Source of the DNA: CAVVNP01 sp963800235 | GTDB taxonomy: Bacteria > Actinomycetota > Acidimicrobiia > Acidimicrobiales > Iamiaceae | DNA: 64,000 bases | Reading direction: 5' to 3' | Assembly: GCA_963800235.1 (NCBI GenBank) | Contig: CAWDAD010000001.1 | Location: 744,001 to 808,000, forward strand | In this document: positions 53,585 to 61,617 of the stretch, piece by piece | Position numbering within the stretch: position 1 is the first letter of the stretch | How the letters are laid out: every line of letters begins with the position of its first letter | Notes under the pieces: model-generated | What the model was told of the DNA's origin: nothing | Databases searched by the model: none | The model's input: the letters and a program-made list of their open reading frames with translations, nothing else | Made by a program: the position numbers and the translations under genes

Positions 53585-54445
53585 TCAGTAGCCCAGCCGC
53601 TCGAGGGCCTTCGGGCGGTGCTGCCAGTCCTTGTCGACCTTGACGAACAGCTCGAGGTAGGCGCCTTCGGGCAGCTGGCGGCGGACGCGGGTGCCGACCT
53701 GCTTCAGCACCGCCCCCTGCCGACCGATGACGATGCCCTTCTGGCTCTCGCGCTCGACCAGGATCTCGCAGCGGATGCGGGGCCACTCCCACTCGGTGAC
53801 CCGGGTGGCGATGCTGTGGGGCAGCTCCTCGCGGACGACCGCCAGCAGCTGCTCCCGCACCAGCTCGGCCACCCAGAACGCCTCGGGGACGTCGGTGACC
53901 TGGCCGTCGGGGTAGAGCTGCGGCCCCTCCGGCAGGCGGCCGACCAGGCCGTCGACCAGCTCGGCCACCCCGGCGCCGGTGCGGGCCGACACCGGGTGGT
54001 ACTCGGAGAGGTCCAGCTCGGCCGCCGCCGCCAGCTGGCGCAGCACCTCGTCGGGCGAGGCGATGTCGGTCTTGTTGACCACCACCACCGAGTCGGGCGG
54101 GATCCGGGCGGCGACGAAGCGGTCGCCCCGGCCGAGGGGCTGGGTCGCGTCGAGCACCAGGCAGACCACGTCGACGCCCCCGACGGCGTCGGTGGCGGTG
54201 TCGTTCAGCCGCTCGCCGAGGGGGCTGCGGGGCTTGTGGATGCCGGGCGTGTCGACGAACACCACCTGGGCGGCCTCGCGACCGGCGCCGGGGTCGGCCG
54301 CCCGGTTGAGCACGCCCCGCACCTGGTGGCGGGTCGTCTGGGGCTTGTCGGAGACGATGGTGACCTTCTGGCGCAGGATCTGGTTGAGCAGCGTCGACTT
54401 CCCCACGTTGGGCCGGCCGACCAGCGTCACGAACCCGGACCTCAC
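53585..54445 (-). CDS. era: GTPase Era
   Basis: 286 residues from GTG 54445. G1 GRPNVGKST (about 10), G2 TTRHQVRG, G3 DTPGIHKPRS, G4 NKTDI (about 130), G5 SAR; then a KH domain with ILVERESQKGIVIGRQGAVLKQVGTRVR. Era binds 16S rRNA 3' end and assists 30S maturation, matching YbeY two genes upstream. The start overlaps the corC stop (GTGA). Confidence 0.95.
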   Translation of the reverse strand: MRSGFVTLVGRPNVGKSTLLNQILRQKVTIVSDKPQTTRHQVRGVLNRAADPGAGREAAQVVFVDTPGIHKPRSPLGERLNDTATDAVGGVDVVCLVLDATQPLGRGDRFVAARIPPDSVVVVNKTDIASPDEVLRQLAAAAELDLSEYHPVSARTGAGVAELVDGLVGRLPEGPQLYPDGQVTDVPEAFWVAELVREQLLAVVREELPHSIATRVTEWEWPRIRCEILVERESQKGIVIGRQGAVLKQVGTRVRRQLPEGAYLELFVKVDKDWQHRPKALERLGY

Positions 54446-55785
54446 CGGGCCACCTCGCTGGTCGCCCGGGCCCGTTCGCCGGCCGGATCATCGGTCGCCT
54501 GCGCCGCAGGCGGCGCACCCTCGTGCCCCCGCGCCGCCGGGAGCACCCGGACCCGGTTGATGCGCCGGCCCTGCACCTTGTCCACGAGGAGGCGGTAGCC
54601 GGGCACCTCGACCTCGTCGCCCACCACCGCGATGCGGCCCAGCAGGCTGAACACCAGCCCCGCCACCGTGTCCCAGTCGCCCTCGGGCAGCGGCGGGTCG
54701 AGCACGTCGTTGGCGTCGTCGAGCGACAGGCCGCCGGCGACCCGCATGCCGCCGCCGGCCAGCGGCTCGATGCGGGCGTCCTCGACGTCGTACTCGTCCA
54801 CGATCTCGCCGACCAGCTCCTCGATCAGGTCCTCGAGGGTCACCAGCCCGGCGGTGCCGCCGTACTCGTCCACCACGATCGCCATGTGGAACTTCTCGTC
54901 CTGCATCTCGCGCAGCAGCTCGGACACCCGCTTGGTCTCGGGCACGAAGACCGCCGGCCGTGACAGGGCGGGGACGAGCTCGGTCTCGAGGCCGTCGCGC
55001 TCGGCCCGCATCAGGTCCTTGGCGAACACCAGGCCGGTGACGTCGTCGATGCCCTCGCCCACCACCGGCAGGCGGCTGTAGCCGTTGAGCAGCACGACCT
55101 CCATCACGTCGGCCACCCGGAACTCGGAGCCGACGGTGATCATGTCGGTGCGGGGCACCATCACCTCGCGGACGATGGTGTCGCCGAACTCGATGATGCG
55201 GTTGATCAGCGCCCGCTCCTCGACCTCGATCACCTCGGCCTCGGCCGCCTGGTCGGCCAGCGCCAGCAGCTCCTCCTCGGACACGAACGGGCCCCGGCGC
55301 AGCCCCTTGCCCGGCAGCACCACGTTGGTCAGGCCGATCAGCGCCTTGGACACGACCCGCAGGGGCCAGAACCGGCCGAGCGCCCGAACCGGACCGGCGG
55401 TGAGGAGGGCGGCCCGGTCGGGGTGCTCGAGCGCCCACGTCTTGGGGGCGGCCTCGGCGAGGACGAACACCAGCAGCACGTTCACCAGCAGGGCGGCCAC
55501 CACCCCGACGGCCCCGAACAGCCGCTCGGCCAGGACCGTGGTCAGCGCGGTCTGGGCGGTCTGGACCACCAGCACGGTCAGCAGGAGCGAGTTCAGGAAC
55601 CGCTCCGGATGGTCGACCAGGTCGAGGAGGTGCCGGGTCCGGCGAGCGCCGTCCTCCTGCAGGGCGGCGGCCCGGGACGGGTGCAGTCGGGTGAGGGCGG
55701 TCTCGGCCACCGCCAGGAAGCACAGCCACACCAGCAGCACCAGCACCACGCCGACCAGCACCAGGTCGACGGCCCACACGCTCAT
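54442..55785 (-). CDS. CNNM/CorC-type hemolysin family transporter with CBS pair
   Basis: 447 residues. DUF21 membrane domain (about 1-180): VLVLLVWLCFLAVAETALTRL, then NSLLLTVLVVQTAQTALTTVLAERLFG. The CBS pair follows with VMVPRTDMITV and HMAIVVDEYGGTAGLVTLEDLIEELVGEI. A C-terminal CorC/HlyC domain (GLSLDDANDVLDPPLPEGDWDTVAGLVFSLLGRI) and a low-complexity tail end the protein. Members are linked to magnesium or sodium export and cell-envelope stability. A strong nested hairpin lies upstream. It is placed between ybeY and era, as in many actinobacteria. Confidence 0.92.
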   Translation of the reverse strand: MSVWAVDLVLVGVVLVLLVWLCFLAVAETALTRLHPSRAAALQEDGARRTRHLLDLVDHPERFLNSLLLTVLVVQTAQTALTTVLAERLFGAVGVVAALLVNVLLVFVLAEAAPKTWALEHPDRAALLTAGPVRALGRFWPLRVVSKALIGLTNVVLPGKGLRRGPFVSEEELLALADQAAEAEVIEVEERALINRIIEFGDTIVREVMVPRTDMITVGSEFRVADVMEVVLLNGYSRLPVVGEGIDDVTGLVFAKDLMRAERDGLETELVPALSRPAVFVPETKRVSELLREMQDEKFHMAIVVDEYGGTAGLVTLEDLIEELVGEIVDEYDVEDARIEPLAGGGMRVAGGLSLDDANDVLDPPLPEGDWDTVAGLVFSLLGRIAVVGDEVEVPGYRLLVDKVQGRRINRVRVLPAARGHEGAPPAAQATDDPAGERARATSEVAR

Positions 55786-55813
55786 CGTCGCCCGGACCCC
55801 CTGCTCCCCCCGC

Positions 55814-55880
55814 TCCCCCCGGGAGCTCGTCGCAGTTCCCGGCGTGGAGCCGGCACGACTGCGACGAGATCGAGGGGGGT
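55814..55880 (-). other. Nested GC-rich stem-loop between ybeY and corC
   Basis: Three stacked stems: 6-bp CCCCCC/GGGGGG (55815-55820 with 55874-55879), a perfect 11-bp CTCGTCGCAGT/ACTGCGACGAG (55826-55836 with 55858-55868), and an inner CCGGC/GCCGG (55839-55843 with 55849-55853), separated by symmetric 5-base internal loops. It lies wholly in the intergenic gap. It could be a terminator, mRNA-processing element, or a mobile repeat copy. Confidence 0.65.
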
Positions 55881-55894
55881 CAGGGCCGCGCGGG

Positions 55895-56473
55895 TCACGG
55901 GTCGACCGCCCAGGGGTCGGCGGCGAGGGGACCGTGGAAGCGGTCGAGCAGCTCGCGCTCGCGGGTCTGCATGCGGGCCTGGTCGTCGGCCTCGCCGTGG
56001 TCGTGGCCGAGGACGTGCAGGATGCCGTGGACGATCAGCAGGGCCAGCTCGTCCTCGTAGCTGCCGGCGTGGCCGGGCGCGTTGGCGGCGGCGACCGCCG
56101 GGCAGACCACCACGTCGCCGAGCAGCAGCGGGGCCTCGGCCGGGTCGAACAGGTCGCGGTCGGGACCGGTGGTGACCGGGTCGGGCCGGTTGCCGATCTC
56201 GAGCAGGTCGTCCTCCAGCGGGAAGGCGAGCACGTCGGTGGGACCGGTGCCGCCGAGGAACCGCTGGTTCAGGTCGGTGATGGCGGCGGAGGACACGAAG
56301 AGGATCGACAGCTCGGACTCGCCGTGCACCCCCTCGGCGGTCAGCACCTGCTCGGCCAGCCGGGCCCAGCGGGCCACGTCGACCGGGCTGGCGTCCTGCT
56401 CGTCGGCGACGAACACCTCCACGGTGCCGTCGGGGGCCGACCGCCGGCGCGGGGTCGCGTCCGGCGGCCGCAT
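55895..56473 (-). CDS. ybeY: rRNA maturation RNase YbeY
   Basis: 192 residues from ATG 56473. The metal-binding signature LIVHGILHVLGHDHGEADDQARM (H-x3-H-x5-H) sits near residue 140, and the SILFVSSAAITDLNQRFLGGTGPTDVLAFPLE segment is standard. A short N-terminal extension (RPPDATPRRRSAPDG) is family-variable. YbeY acts in 16S rRNA processing and 70S quality control with era nearby. It follows phoH by 22 bases. Confidence 0.93.
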   Translation of the reverse strand: MRPPDATPRRRSAPDGTVEVFVADEQDASPVDVARWARLAEQVLTAEGVHGESELSILFVSSAAITDLNQRFLGGTGPTDVLAFPLEDDLLEIGNRPDPVTTGPDRDLFDPAEAPLLLGDVVVCPAVAAANAPGHAGSYEDELALLIVHGILHVLGHDHGEADDQARMQTRERELLDRFHGPLAADPWAVDP

Positions 56474-56495
56474 GGGTCTCACGGGCGGATCCGCC

Positions 56496-57491
56496 TCATC
56501 GCCCGACCCGCCCCGCCGTCGAACCGTTCCCCTCCCCGGCGTCCGGGCCGGCGCCGTGGCGGTCGTAGGCGTCGACGATCTCCTGGACGATGCGGTGGCG
56601 CACCACGTCGCGGCTCGACAGGTGGACGAAGGCGATGCCGTCGATGTCGCCGAGCACGCCTTCGAGCCGCTCCAGCCCGCTGCGGCCGCCACCGACGTCG
56701 ACCTGGGTGGTGTCGCCGGTGACGACGACCTTCGACCCGAACCCGATGCGGGTGAGGAACATCTTCATCTGCTCGGGCGTGGTGTTCTGCGCCTCGTCGA
56801 GGATGATGAAGCTGCTGTTGAGGGTGCGGCCCCGCATGAAGGCCAGCGGGGCGACCTCGACGGTGCCCCGGTCGAGCAGCCGCTGCACCCCCTCGGCGTC
56901 GAGCATGTCGTGCAGGGCGTCGTACAGGGGGCGCAGGTAGGGGTCGACCTTGGCCATGAGGTCGCCGGGCAGGAAGCCGAGGCGCTCGCCGGCCTCGACG
57001 GCGGGCCGGGTGAGGATGATGCGGTCGACGTCCTTGGACTGCAGCGCCTGCACCGCCGCGGCCACCGCCAGCCAGCTCTTCCCGGTGCCGGCCGGGCCGA
57101 GGCCGAAGGTGATGACGTTGGCGGCGATGGCGTCGACGTAGCGCTTCTGGCCCACCGACTTGGGCCGCACCGTGCGCCCCTTGTGCGAGCGCAGCACCTC
57201 GGCGGTGAGCACCTCGCTCGGCGCCTCGTCGGCGTTCACCATGTCGACGGTGCGGCGCACCACCGCCGGCTCGAGCGCCTGGCCCGACTGCAGCAGCAGC
57301 ACCAGCTCCTCGAACAGGCGGCCGACCTGCTCCGCCTGGTCGCCCGCCAGGTCGATCTCGTTGCCGCGCACGTGGATCTCGACCTCGGGGAACGACGCCT
57401 CGATGAGCCGGAGCAGCTCGTCGCGCTCACCCAGCAGCGGGATCATGAGGTGGTTGCCGGGGACGCTGATCTTGACCTTGGTGGTGGCCAA
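56496..57491 (-). CDS. phoH: PhoH family ATPase
   Basis: 331 residues from TTG 57491, with AGGAAGGG before it. The N-terminal KH-like region (about 1-75) precedes the ATPase: GLGPAGTGKSWLAVAAAVQAL (Walker A, about 135), RIILTRPAVEAGERLGFLPGDL, SFIILDEAQNTTPEQMKMFLTRIG (Walker B plus DEAQ), and VVTGDTTQVD. PhoH-like proteins are thought to be RNA helicase/ATPases linked to phosphate stress; with ybeY it points to RNA metabolism. The upstream 90 bases hold a hypothetical membrane protein's divergent start. Confidence 0.93.
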   Translation of the reverse strand: MATTKVKISVPGNHLMIPLLGERDELLRLIEASFPEVEIHVRGNEIDLAGDQAEQVGRLFEELVLLLQSGQALEPAVVRRTVDMVNADEAPSEVLTAEVLRSHKGRTVRPKSVGQKRYVDAIAANVITFGLGPAGTGKSWLAVAAAVQALQSKDVDRIILTRPAVEAGERLGFLPGDLMAKVDPYLRPLYDALHDMLDAEGVQRLLDRGTVEVAPLAFMRGRTLNSSFIILDEAQNTTPEQMKMFLTRIGFGSKVVVTGDTTQVDVGGGRSGLERLEGVLGDIDGIAFVHLSSRDVVRHRIVQEIVDAYDRHGAGPDAGEGNGSTAGRVGR

Positions 57492-57581
57492 CGGGCCCTT
57501 CCTGGGCGGCGACGGGAGTCGCCCCAGGGTACCGGCGCGGGCATGCGGGCGGCGGGTGGGTTGCGGGTACGGTGCCGCCCG

Positions 57582-57767
57582 ATGGCGCGGGACCGGATGC
57601 CGGTGTGGCAGAGCAGCATGAGCTGGGTGTCCGACGCGGTCGCCGACGGCTCGTGGTGGAAGAAGCTGATCGTCTACGTCGGCCTGCTGCTGGCGGTCGC
57701 CCTGGTCATCGCTCTGGCCCTGGTGCTGTTCGGCGACGGCGGGCCGAGCCGCCTGCTGCACCGCTGA
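57582..57767 (+). CDS. Small single-helix membrane protein, unknown
   Basis: 61 residues from ATG 57582. A soluble start (MARDRMPVWQSSMSWVSDAV) with a GSWWKK interface is followed by a 22-residue hydrophobic helix (LIVYVGLLLAVALVIALALVLF) and a short GDGG-containing tail. It precedes the next gene by 15 bases and probably shares its transcript. There is no recognised family. Confidence 0.55.
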   Translation: MARDRMPVWQSSMSWVSDAVADGSWWKKLIVYVGLLLAVALVIALALVLFGDGGPSRLLHR

Positions 57768-57782
57768 CCCGGCCGGGCTGCC

Positions 57783-58328
57783 GTGGACGACGACACCGAC
57801 CTGACCGCCGAGCTGACGCGCTACCTGGCCGAGCAGCGCGCCGAGGCCGCAGCCGTGGCCCGGACCCGCGAGCACTGGCTGCGGCAGATGGCGGCCGAGG
57901 ACGGCACCTTCGACGGCATGCTGGTCGACCTCGCCGAGCAGGGCCGGGCGGTGGTCGTCCGCTCGTGCACCGGCCGTTCGCATCGGGGCGCGATCCGCGC
58001 GGTGGGCACCGACTTCTGCATCGTCGCCGGTAGCCACGGTCAGGTGCTGGTGGCCCGCGCGGCCATCGACGCCGTGCGGGTCGAGCCCGGCGGCGACCGA
58101 CCCACGCCGCTCGGTGACCGCACCGTCGAGCTGGAGGCCGACCTGGTCACCGCCATCGCCGGCTTGGCCGGCGAGCGGCGCCGGGTGCAGGTGGTGACGG
58201 TGGGAGGCGAGTCGCTGGCCGGTGAGCTGCGGACGGTCAACCTCGACAGCCTGTCGGTGCGCCTCGACGGCGACGGGGCGGTGGCGGTGGTGCCCGCCGG
58301 CTCGGTGGCCGAGGTCGGCCTGCGCTGA
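57783..58328 (+). CDS. Duplicated small-barrel protein, unknown function
   Basis: 181 residues from GTG 57783. A helical N-terminus (AELTRYLAEQRAEAAAVARTREHWL) precedes two similar beta-rich halves: VVVRSCTGRSHRGAIRAVGTDFCIV with VLVARAAIDAV, and VQVVTVGGESLAGELRTVNLDSLSV with AVVPAGSVAEV. The pattern G-x-L-R/I-x-V-x-x-D is that of SH3- or Sm-like barrels that bind RNA or DNA, but no family is recognised. The internal duplication suggests a pseudosymmetric fold. Confidence 0.6.
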   Translation: MDDDTDLTAELTRYLAEQRAEAAAVARTREHWLRQMAAEDGTFDGMLVDLAEQGRAVVVRSCTGRSHRGAIRAVGTDFCIVAGSHGQVLVARAAIDAVRVEPGGDRPTPLGDRTVELEADLVTAIAGLAGERRRVQVVTVGGESLAGELRTVNLDSLSVRLDGDGAVAVVPAGSVAEVGLR

Positions 58329-58382
58329 CCCGGGCCCTGCGCCGACCAGCGCCGCCCGTCGACCCGTGGACCCGGCGACCGG

Positions 58383-58622
58383 TCAGGCGTCGGCGACGTC
58401 GACCTCGCCGACGGGGTCGGGGTAGAGGTGCTCGAGGGTGCCGGGCTCGATGCGGCACTGCTCGATGAAGTCGTCGACCTCGCTCGACTTGAGCCGGATG
58501 ACCCGACCGAAGCGGTAGGCGGGGATCTGGCCCTCGTTGATGAACCGGTAGAGCGTCCGGGGCGTGATGCCGAGCGCCTTGGCCGCCTCCGCGGTGCTGA
58601 GCCAGTCGGTGCTCGACGTCAT
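58383..58622 (-). CDS. BldC-like MerR-family helix-turn-helix protein
   Basis: 79 residues from ATG 58622. STAEAAKALGITPRTLYRFINEGQIPAYRFGRVIRLKSSEVDDFI is the one-domain winged helix of the excisionase/BldC group. The AYR-GR-I-R wing matches BldC of Streptomyces, a developmental regulator. A C-terminal acidic tail (PGTLEHLYPDP) extends beyond the domain. In these genomes BldC is usually conserved, so a core regulatory role is inferred. It follows the phosphotransferase gene by 11 bases. Confidence 0.85.
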   Translation of the reverse strand: MTSSTDWLSTAEAAKALGITPRTLYRFINEGQIPAYRFGRVIRLKSSEVDDFIEQCRIEPGTLEHLYPDPVGEVDVADA

Positions 58623-58633
58623 CGCACGGCAAC

Positions 58634-61333
58634 CTACCCGCAGGGTCCGACACCGTCTTCCGAGCCCGGGGGCGGCGCCGGCGGAGGCGCCAGGACCTCG
58701 ACGTACCCGTCCGTCGCGTCGAGCCGGACCGGCTGCCCGTCGCGGATCGCGGTGGTGGCGTGCTCGACCCCGACCAGCGCCGGCAGCCCGTACTCCCGGG
58801 CGATCACCGCACCGTGGGTCATCAGGCCGCCGACCTCGGTGACCAGCCCCGCCGCGGTCACGAACAGGGGGGTCCAGCTCGGGTCGGTGTGGGGCGTGAC
58901 CAGGACGTCGCCCGGCTCGAGGTCGGCGACGGCCGGGTCGAGCACGACCCGGGCCCGGCCCTCGACCGTGCCCGCGGAGACGGCCAGGCCGGTCAGCGCG
59001 CCGGCAGGGACCTCGCGGCCCCGGTACCGCCCCACCACGACCTCGCCGTCGGAGGTCATCACCCGGGGCGGGCTCAGCGCCCGGTTCCCCCGATGCTCCT
59101 CCCGGCGCTGGGCCACCAGCCCCTCCTCCACCCGGTTCGTCCGCACCGCCGCCTCCAGCTCGTCGAAGGTCAGGAAGAAGCAGTCCTCGGCCTCCTCCAG
59201 CGCCCCCGCCCCCGCCAGCCGCTCCGCCTCGGCCAGGAGCGCCCGCTTGTAGACCAGGTAGCGGCCGACCATGCCGTACTTCGGGTGCTCCCGGTAGCCG
59301 ATGAAGGTCCGCAGCCGCTCGATCATCCGCTCGGTCTCGGCCGCCTTGGCGGCGCCGTCCGGCAGGGCCCGGAGGCGGTCGAGCAGCTCACGTCGGGCGG
59401 CGGCCGCCTCCCGACGGCCGCGGGCGAACCGTCGCTCGGCGTCGCCCGGCTCGAGGTTGCGGACGTGGCCGAGCAGCAGCGGGGCGAGCATCGCCGGGCG
59501 CTCCACCCAGCGAGTCGTGGTGAGGTCGATCTCCCCCGGGCACCGCATGCCGTAGCGCTCCAGCCAGGCGTCGAGCGCGGCCCGCACCGCCGGTCCGCCC
59601 GGTAGGGCCTCCAGGTCGTCGAGGAAGCGGCCGTGCCGCGCCGGGTCGGCCGGCCCTGCAGCTGGGGACCGAGGGCCGGCGGTCGAGGGCCCGGCGCGGC
59701 GACCCTCGGCCTCCACCGCTTCGAGGAAGGCGATCACCTCGGGGTGGGGACGGACGGCGTCGGCCACGTCGAGCAGGGCCAGGCCCATCTCGGAGGTGAC
59801 GTTGCCCGGCGCCGACCGGGTCAGCGCATGCGATGCCTGCCGCTCCCCCAGCCACGCCTCGACCCGGTCGTCGATCCACCACGCCGCCTGCATGCCGGCC
59901 ATGACCGCCTGGTGGCTCTGCGGCTCGAACAGCGACCGGCGCAGCTCGTCGATGTCCGCCCGGATGGCGTCGAAGCACGCCGGGCCCGACACCGCCTCGA
60001 TGCGCGCCCGGGTGGCGGCGACCGACGTCGCCGTCCGCTCGACCAGCTCCTCGACCAGGGCGGCGTCGGTCTCGATGTCGGCCGGAACCGTCCCGGCGGG
60101 CGCCGGGCCGGGCGGCGGCTCCACGCCGTCCACCCCGTCGGCCGCCAGGTCGCCGCGCTCGACGATGGTCCGCAGGGCGTCGGCGATGAGGGGATCGGAC
60201 CGGCCGAACCCGTCGAGCAGCGCGCCACGGGTCGCCGGCGACGACAGCGTCGGGGCGACGTCGACGAACAGCCGTCCGCCGGCCTCGACCATGGGCCGGG
60301 CGGCGACCAGCTGGTGCACCGACCACCCGAGCGGCCGCATGGCGTCGGTCATCATCTGCTGGTGCCCGACCGAGACGTACACGTGGCGGTCGCCGTCGTG
60401 GGCTGAGGGGACGGGGAAGAGCGTGGTGATCGGCCGGCTCTGCACCACGTGGAACCGACCGCCGGCCAGGCACCACTCGACGTCCTGGGGCCGACCGAGG
60501 CGTGCTTCGATCCGCCGGCCGAGGGCGGCCAGCTCGACGACCTGCCCGTCGTCGAGCAGCAGCGACGGGTCGCTACCGCCCGGCGGCACGGTGCGATCGA
60601 CGACCCGGCCGTCGCGGACCGTCGCCGTCTCGGCCTCCGCCCGTCCCGCCACGAAGGCGTCGCCCCGGCCGGCGACCGCCTCCACCACCGCCAGGGTGCG
60701 GTTCGAGGTGACCGGGTCGGCGGTGAACAGCACGCCCGAGACCTCGGCCGCCACCAGCCGCTGCACGACCACGGCCATCCGCACCGACCGCTCGTCGATT
60801 CCGTGGCGTCGGCGGTAGGCGACCGCACGCTCGGTGTGGAGCGAGGCCCAGCACCGGCGGACCGCGGCGAGCACGGCGGCTGCGCCCCGCACGCCGAGCT
60901 CGGTGTCGTGCAGCCCGGCGGAGGAGGTCGTCGGCTGGTCCTCGGCGGTGGCGCTGGAGCGGACCGCCCAGGTCGTGCCGGCGCCGCGGTCGCCCACCGC
61001 TCGGACCACCGCGGCAGCCAGTCCGTCGGGCAGCGGGGCGTCGAGCACCAGCCGCCGCACCTCGGCGCTGAGGGCCCGGACCGCCACCCGGTCGTCCGGG
61101 TCGGCGGCCGTCAGCCGGTCGAGCACCGGACCGATGCCCGGCTCGGCGGTCACGGCCCGGCGGAACGCATCGGTGGTCACGCAGAACCCGGGCGGGACGG
61201 TGATGCCGTCGACGCCCCGCAGCTCGCCGAGCGCCGCCGCCTTCCCACCCACCAGGGCGGTGTCGGCGCGGGAGGCCCGGCCCAGGTCGATCGCGTACGA
61301 CGGCGCCCTGCTCGGCTGCATCACGCCGAGCAT
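58634..61333 (-). CDS. rph: Rifampin phosphotransferase (ATP-grasp/His domain antibiotic-inactivating enzyme)
   Basis: 899 residues from ATG 61333 (895 from ATG 61321). The N-terminal ATP-grasp domain carries TALVGGKAAALGEL, VPPGFCVTTDAF and WAVRSSATAEDQPTTSSAGL; a central helical antibiotic-binding region follows; the C-terminal swivelling domain has GGLMTHGAVIAREYGLPALVGV with catalytic histidine near residue 840, and nothing after it. PEP synthase and PPDK would have this domain in the middle and a barrel behind it, so this order identifies the rifampin phosphotransferase type. It transfers the ATP beta-phosphate to the C21 hydroxyl of rifamycins. A RAE-like palindrome lies 14 bases upstream. 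Substrate specificity is not tested. Confidence 0.82.
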   Translation of the reverse strand: MLGVMQPSRAPSYAIDLGRASRADTALVGGKAAALGELRGVDGITVPPGFCVTTDAFRRAVTAEPGIGPVLDRLTAADPDDRVAVRALSAEVRRLVLDAPLPDGLAAAVVRAVGDRGAGTTWAVRSSATAEDQPTTSSAGLHDTELGVRGAAAVLAAVRRCWASLHTERAVAYRRRHGIDERSVRMAVVVQRLVAAEVSGVLFTADPVTSNRTLAVVEAVAGRGDAFVAGRAEAETATVRDGRVVDRTVPPGGSDPSLLLDDGQVVELAALGRRIEARLGRPQDVEWCLAGGRFHVVQSRPITTLFPVPSAHDGDRHVYVSVGHQQMMTDAMRPLGWSVHQLVAARPMVEAGGRLFVDVAPTLSSPATRGALLDGFGRSDPLIADALRTIVERGDLAADGVDGVEPPPGPAPAGTVPADIETDAALVEELVERTATSVAATRARIEAVSGPACFDAIRADIDELRRSLFEPQSHQAVMAGMQAAWWIDDRVEAWLGERQASHALTRSAPGNVTSEMGLALLDVADAVRPHPEVIAFLEAVEAEGRRAGPSTAGPRSPAAGPADPARHGRFLDDLEALPGGPAVRAALDAWLERYGMRCPGEIDLTTTRWVERPAMLAPLLLGHVRNLEPGDAERRFARGRREAAAARRELLDRLRALPDGAAKAAETERMIERLRTFIGYREHPKYGMVGRYLVYKRALLAEAERLAGAGALEEAEDCFFLTFDELEAAVRTNRVEEGLVAQRREEHRGNRALSPPRVMTSDGEVVVGRYRGREVPAGALTGLAVSAGTVEGRARVVLDPAVADLEPGDVLVTPHTDPSWTPLFVTAAGLVTEVGGLMTHGAVIAREYGLPALVGVEHATTAIRDGQPVRLDATDGYVEVLAPPPAPPPGSEDGVGPCG

Positions 61334-61346
61334 CGAACGCACGTCA

Positions 61347-61367
61347 GGGGTCCTTGCGGCAAGCCCC
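61347..61367 (-). promoter_or_regulatory. Rifamycin-associated element (RAE)-like palindrome
   Basis: The core CTTGCGGCAAG is flanked by G and C runs: GGGGT-C on one side and CCCC on the other. It closely matches the published actinobacterial RAE (GGGGCTTGCGGCAAGGCCC), allowing one inserted base, found upstream of rifamycin-inducible resistance genes. It is 14 bases from the proposed start codon. That leaves little room for a leader, so a leaderless transcript or the later ATG may be used. The rest of 61368-61617 shows nothing else recognised. Confidence 0.75.
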
Positions 61368-61617
61368 CCACCCTCGGGTACCGTCATGGTGGCGGCGGAG
61401 GGCGAGGCGGATCCGGGGGCGCGAGCAGCAAACCCGAGTGCCTGGCGCGCAGGTCTCCACCTGGCGTCGCGTGCAGGAGATCCGCGCCCGGCCGCATCGC
61501 CGGCGACCGTCCGCACATCGTCGGGGAAATCGCCGAGCCCGAGGTTTGGCCGTTCGTCGCGTCGGGCAACCCGACGACCACGCCGGCGCGGGGCCGGCGG
61601 CGGGAGGGAGGACCCAG

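Noticed and set aside
58634..61333. Annotation as phosphoenolpyruvate synthase or PPDK
   Set aside because: The catalytic His domain is at the C-terminus and there is no PEP-binding barrel, so the rifampin-phosphotransferase order fits better.
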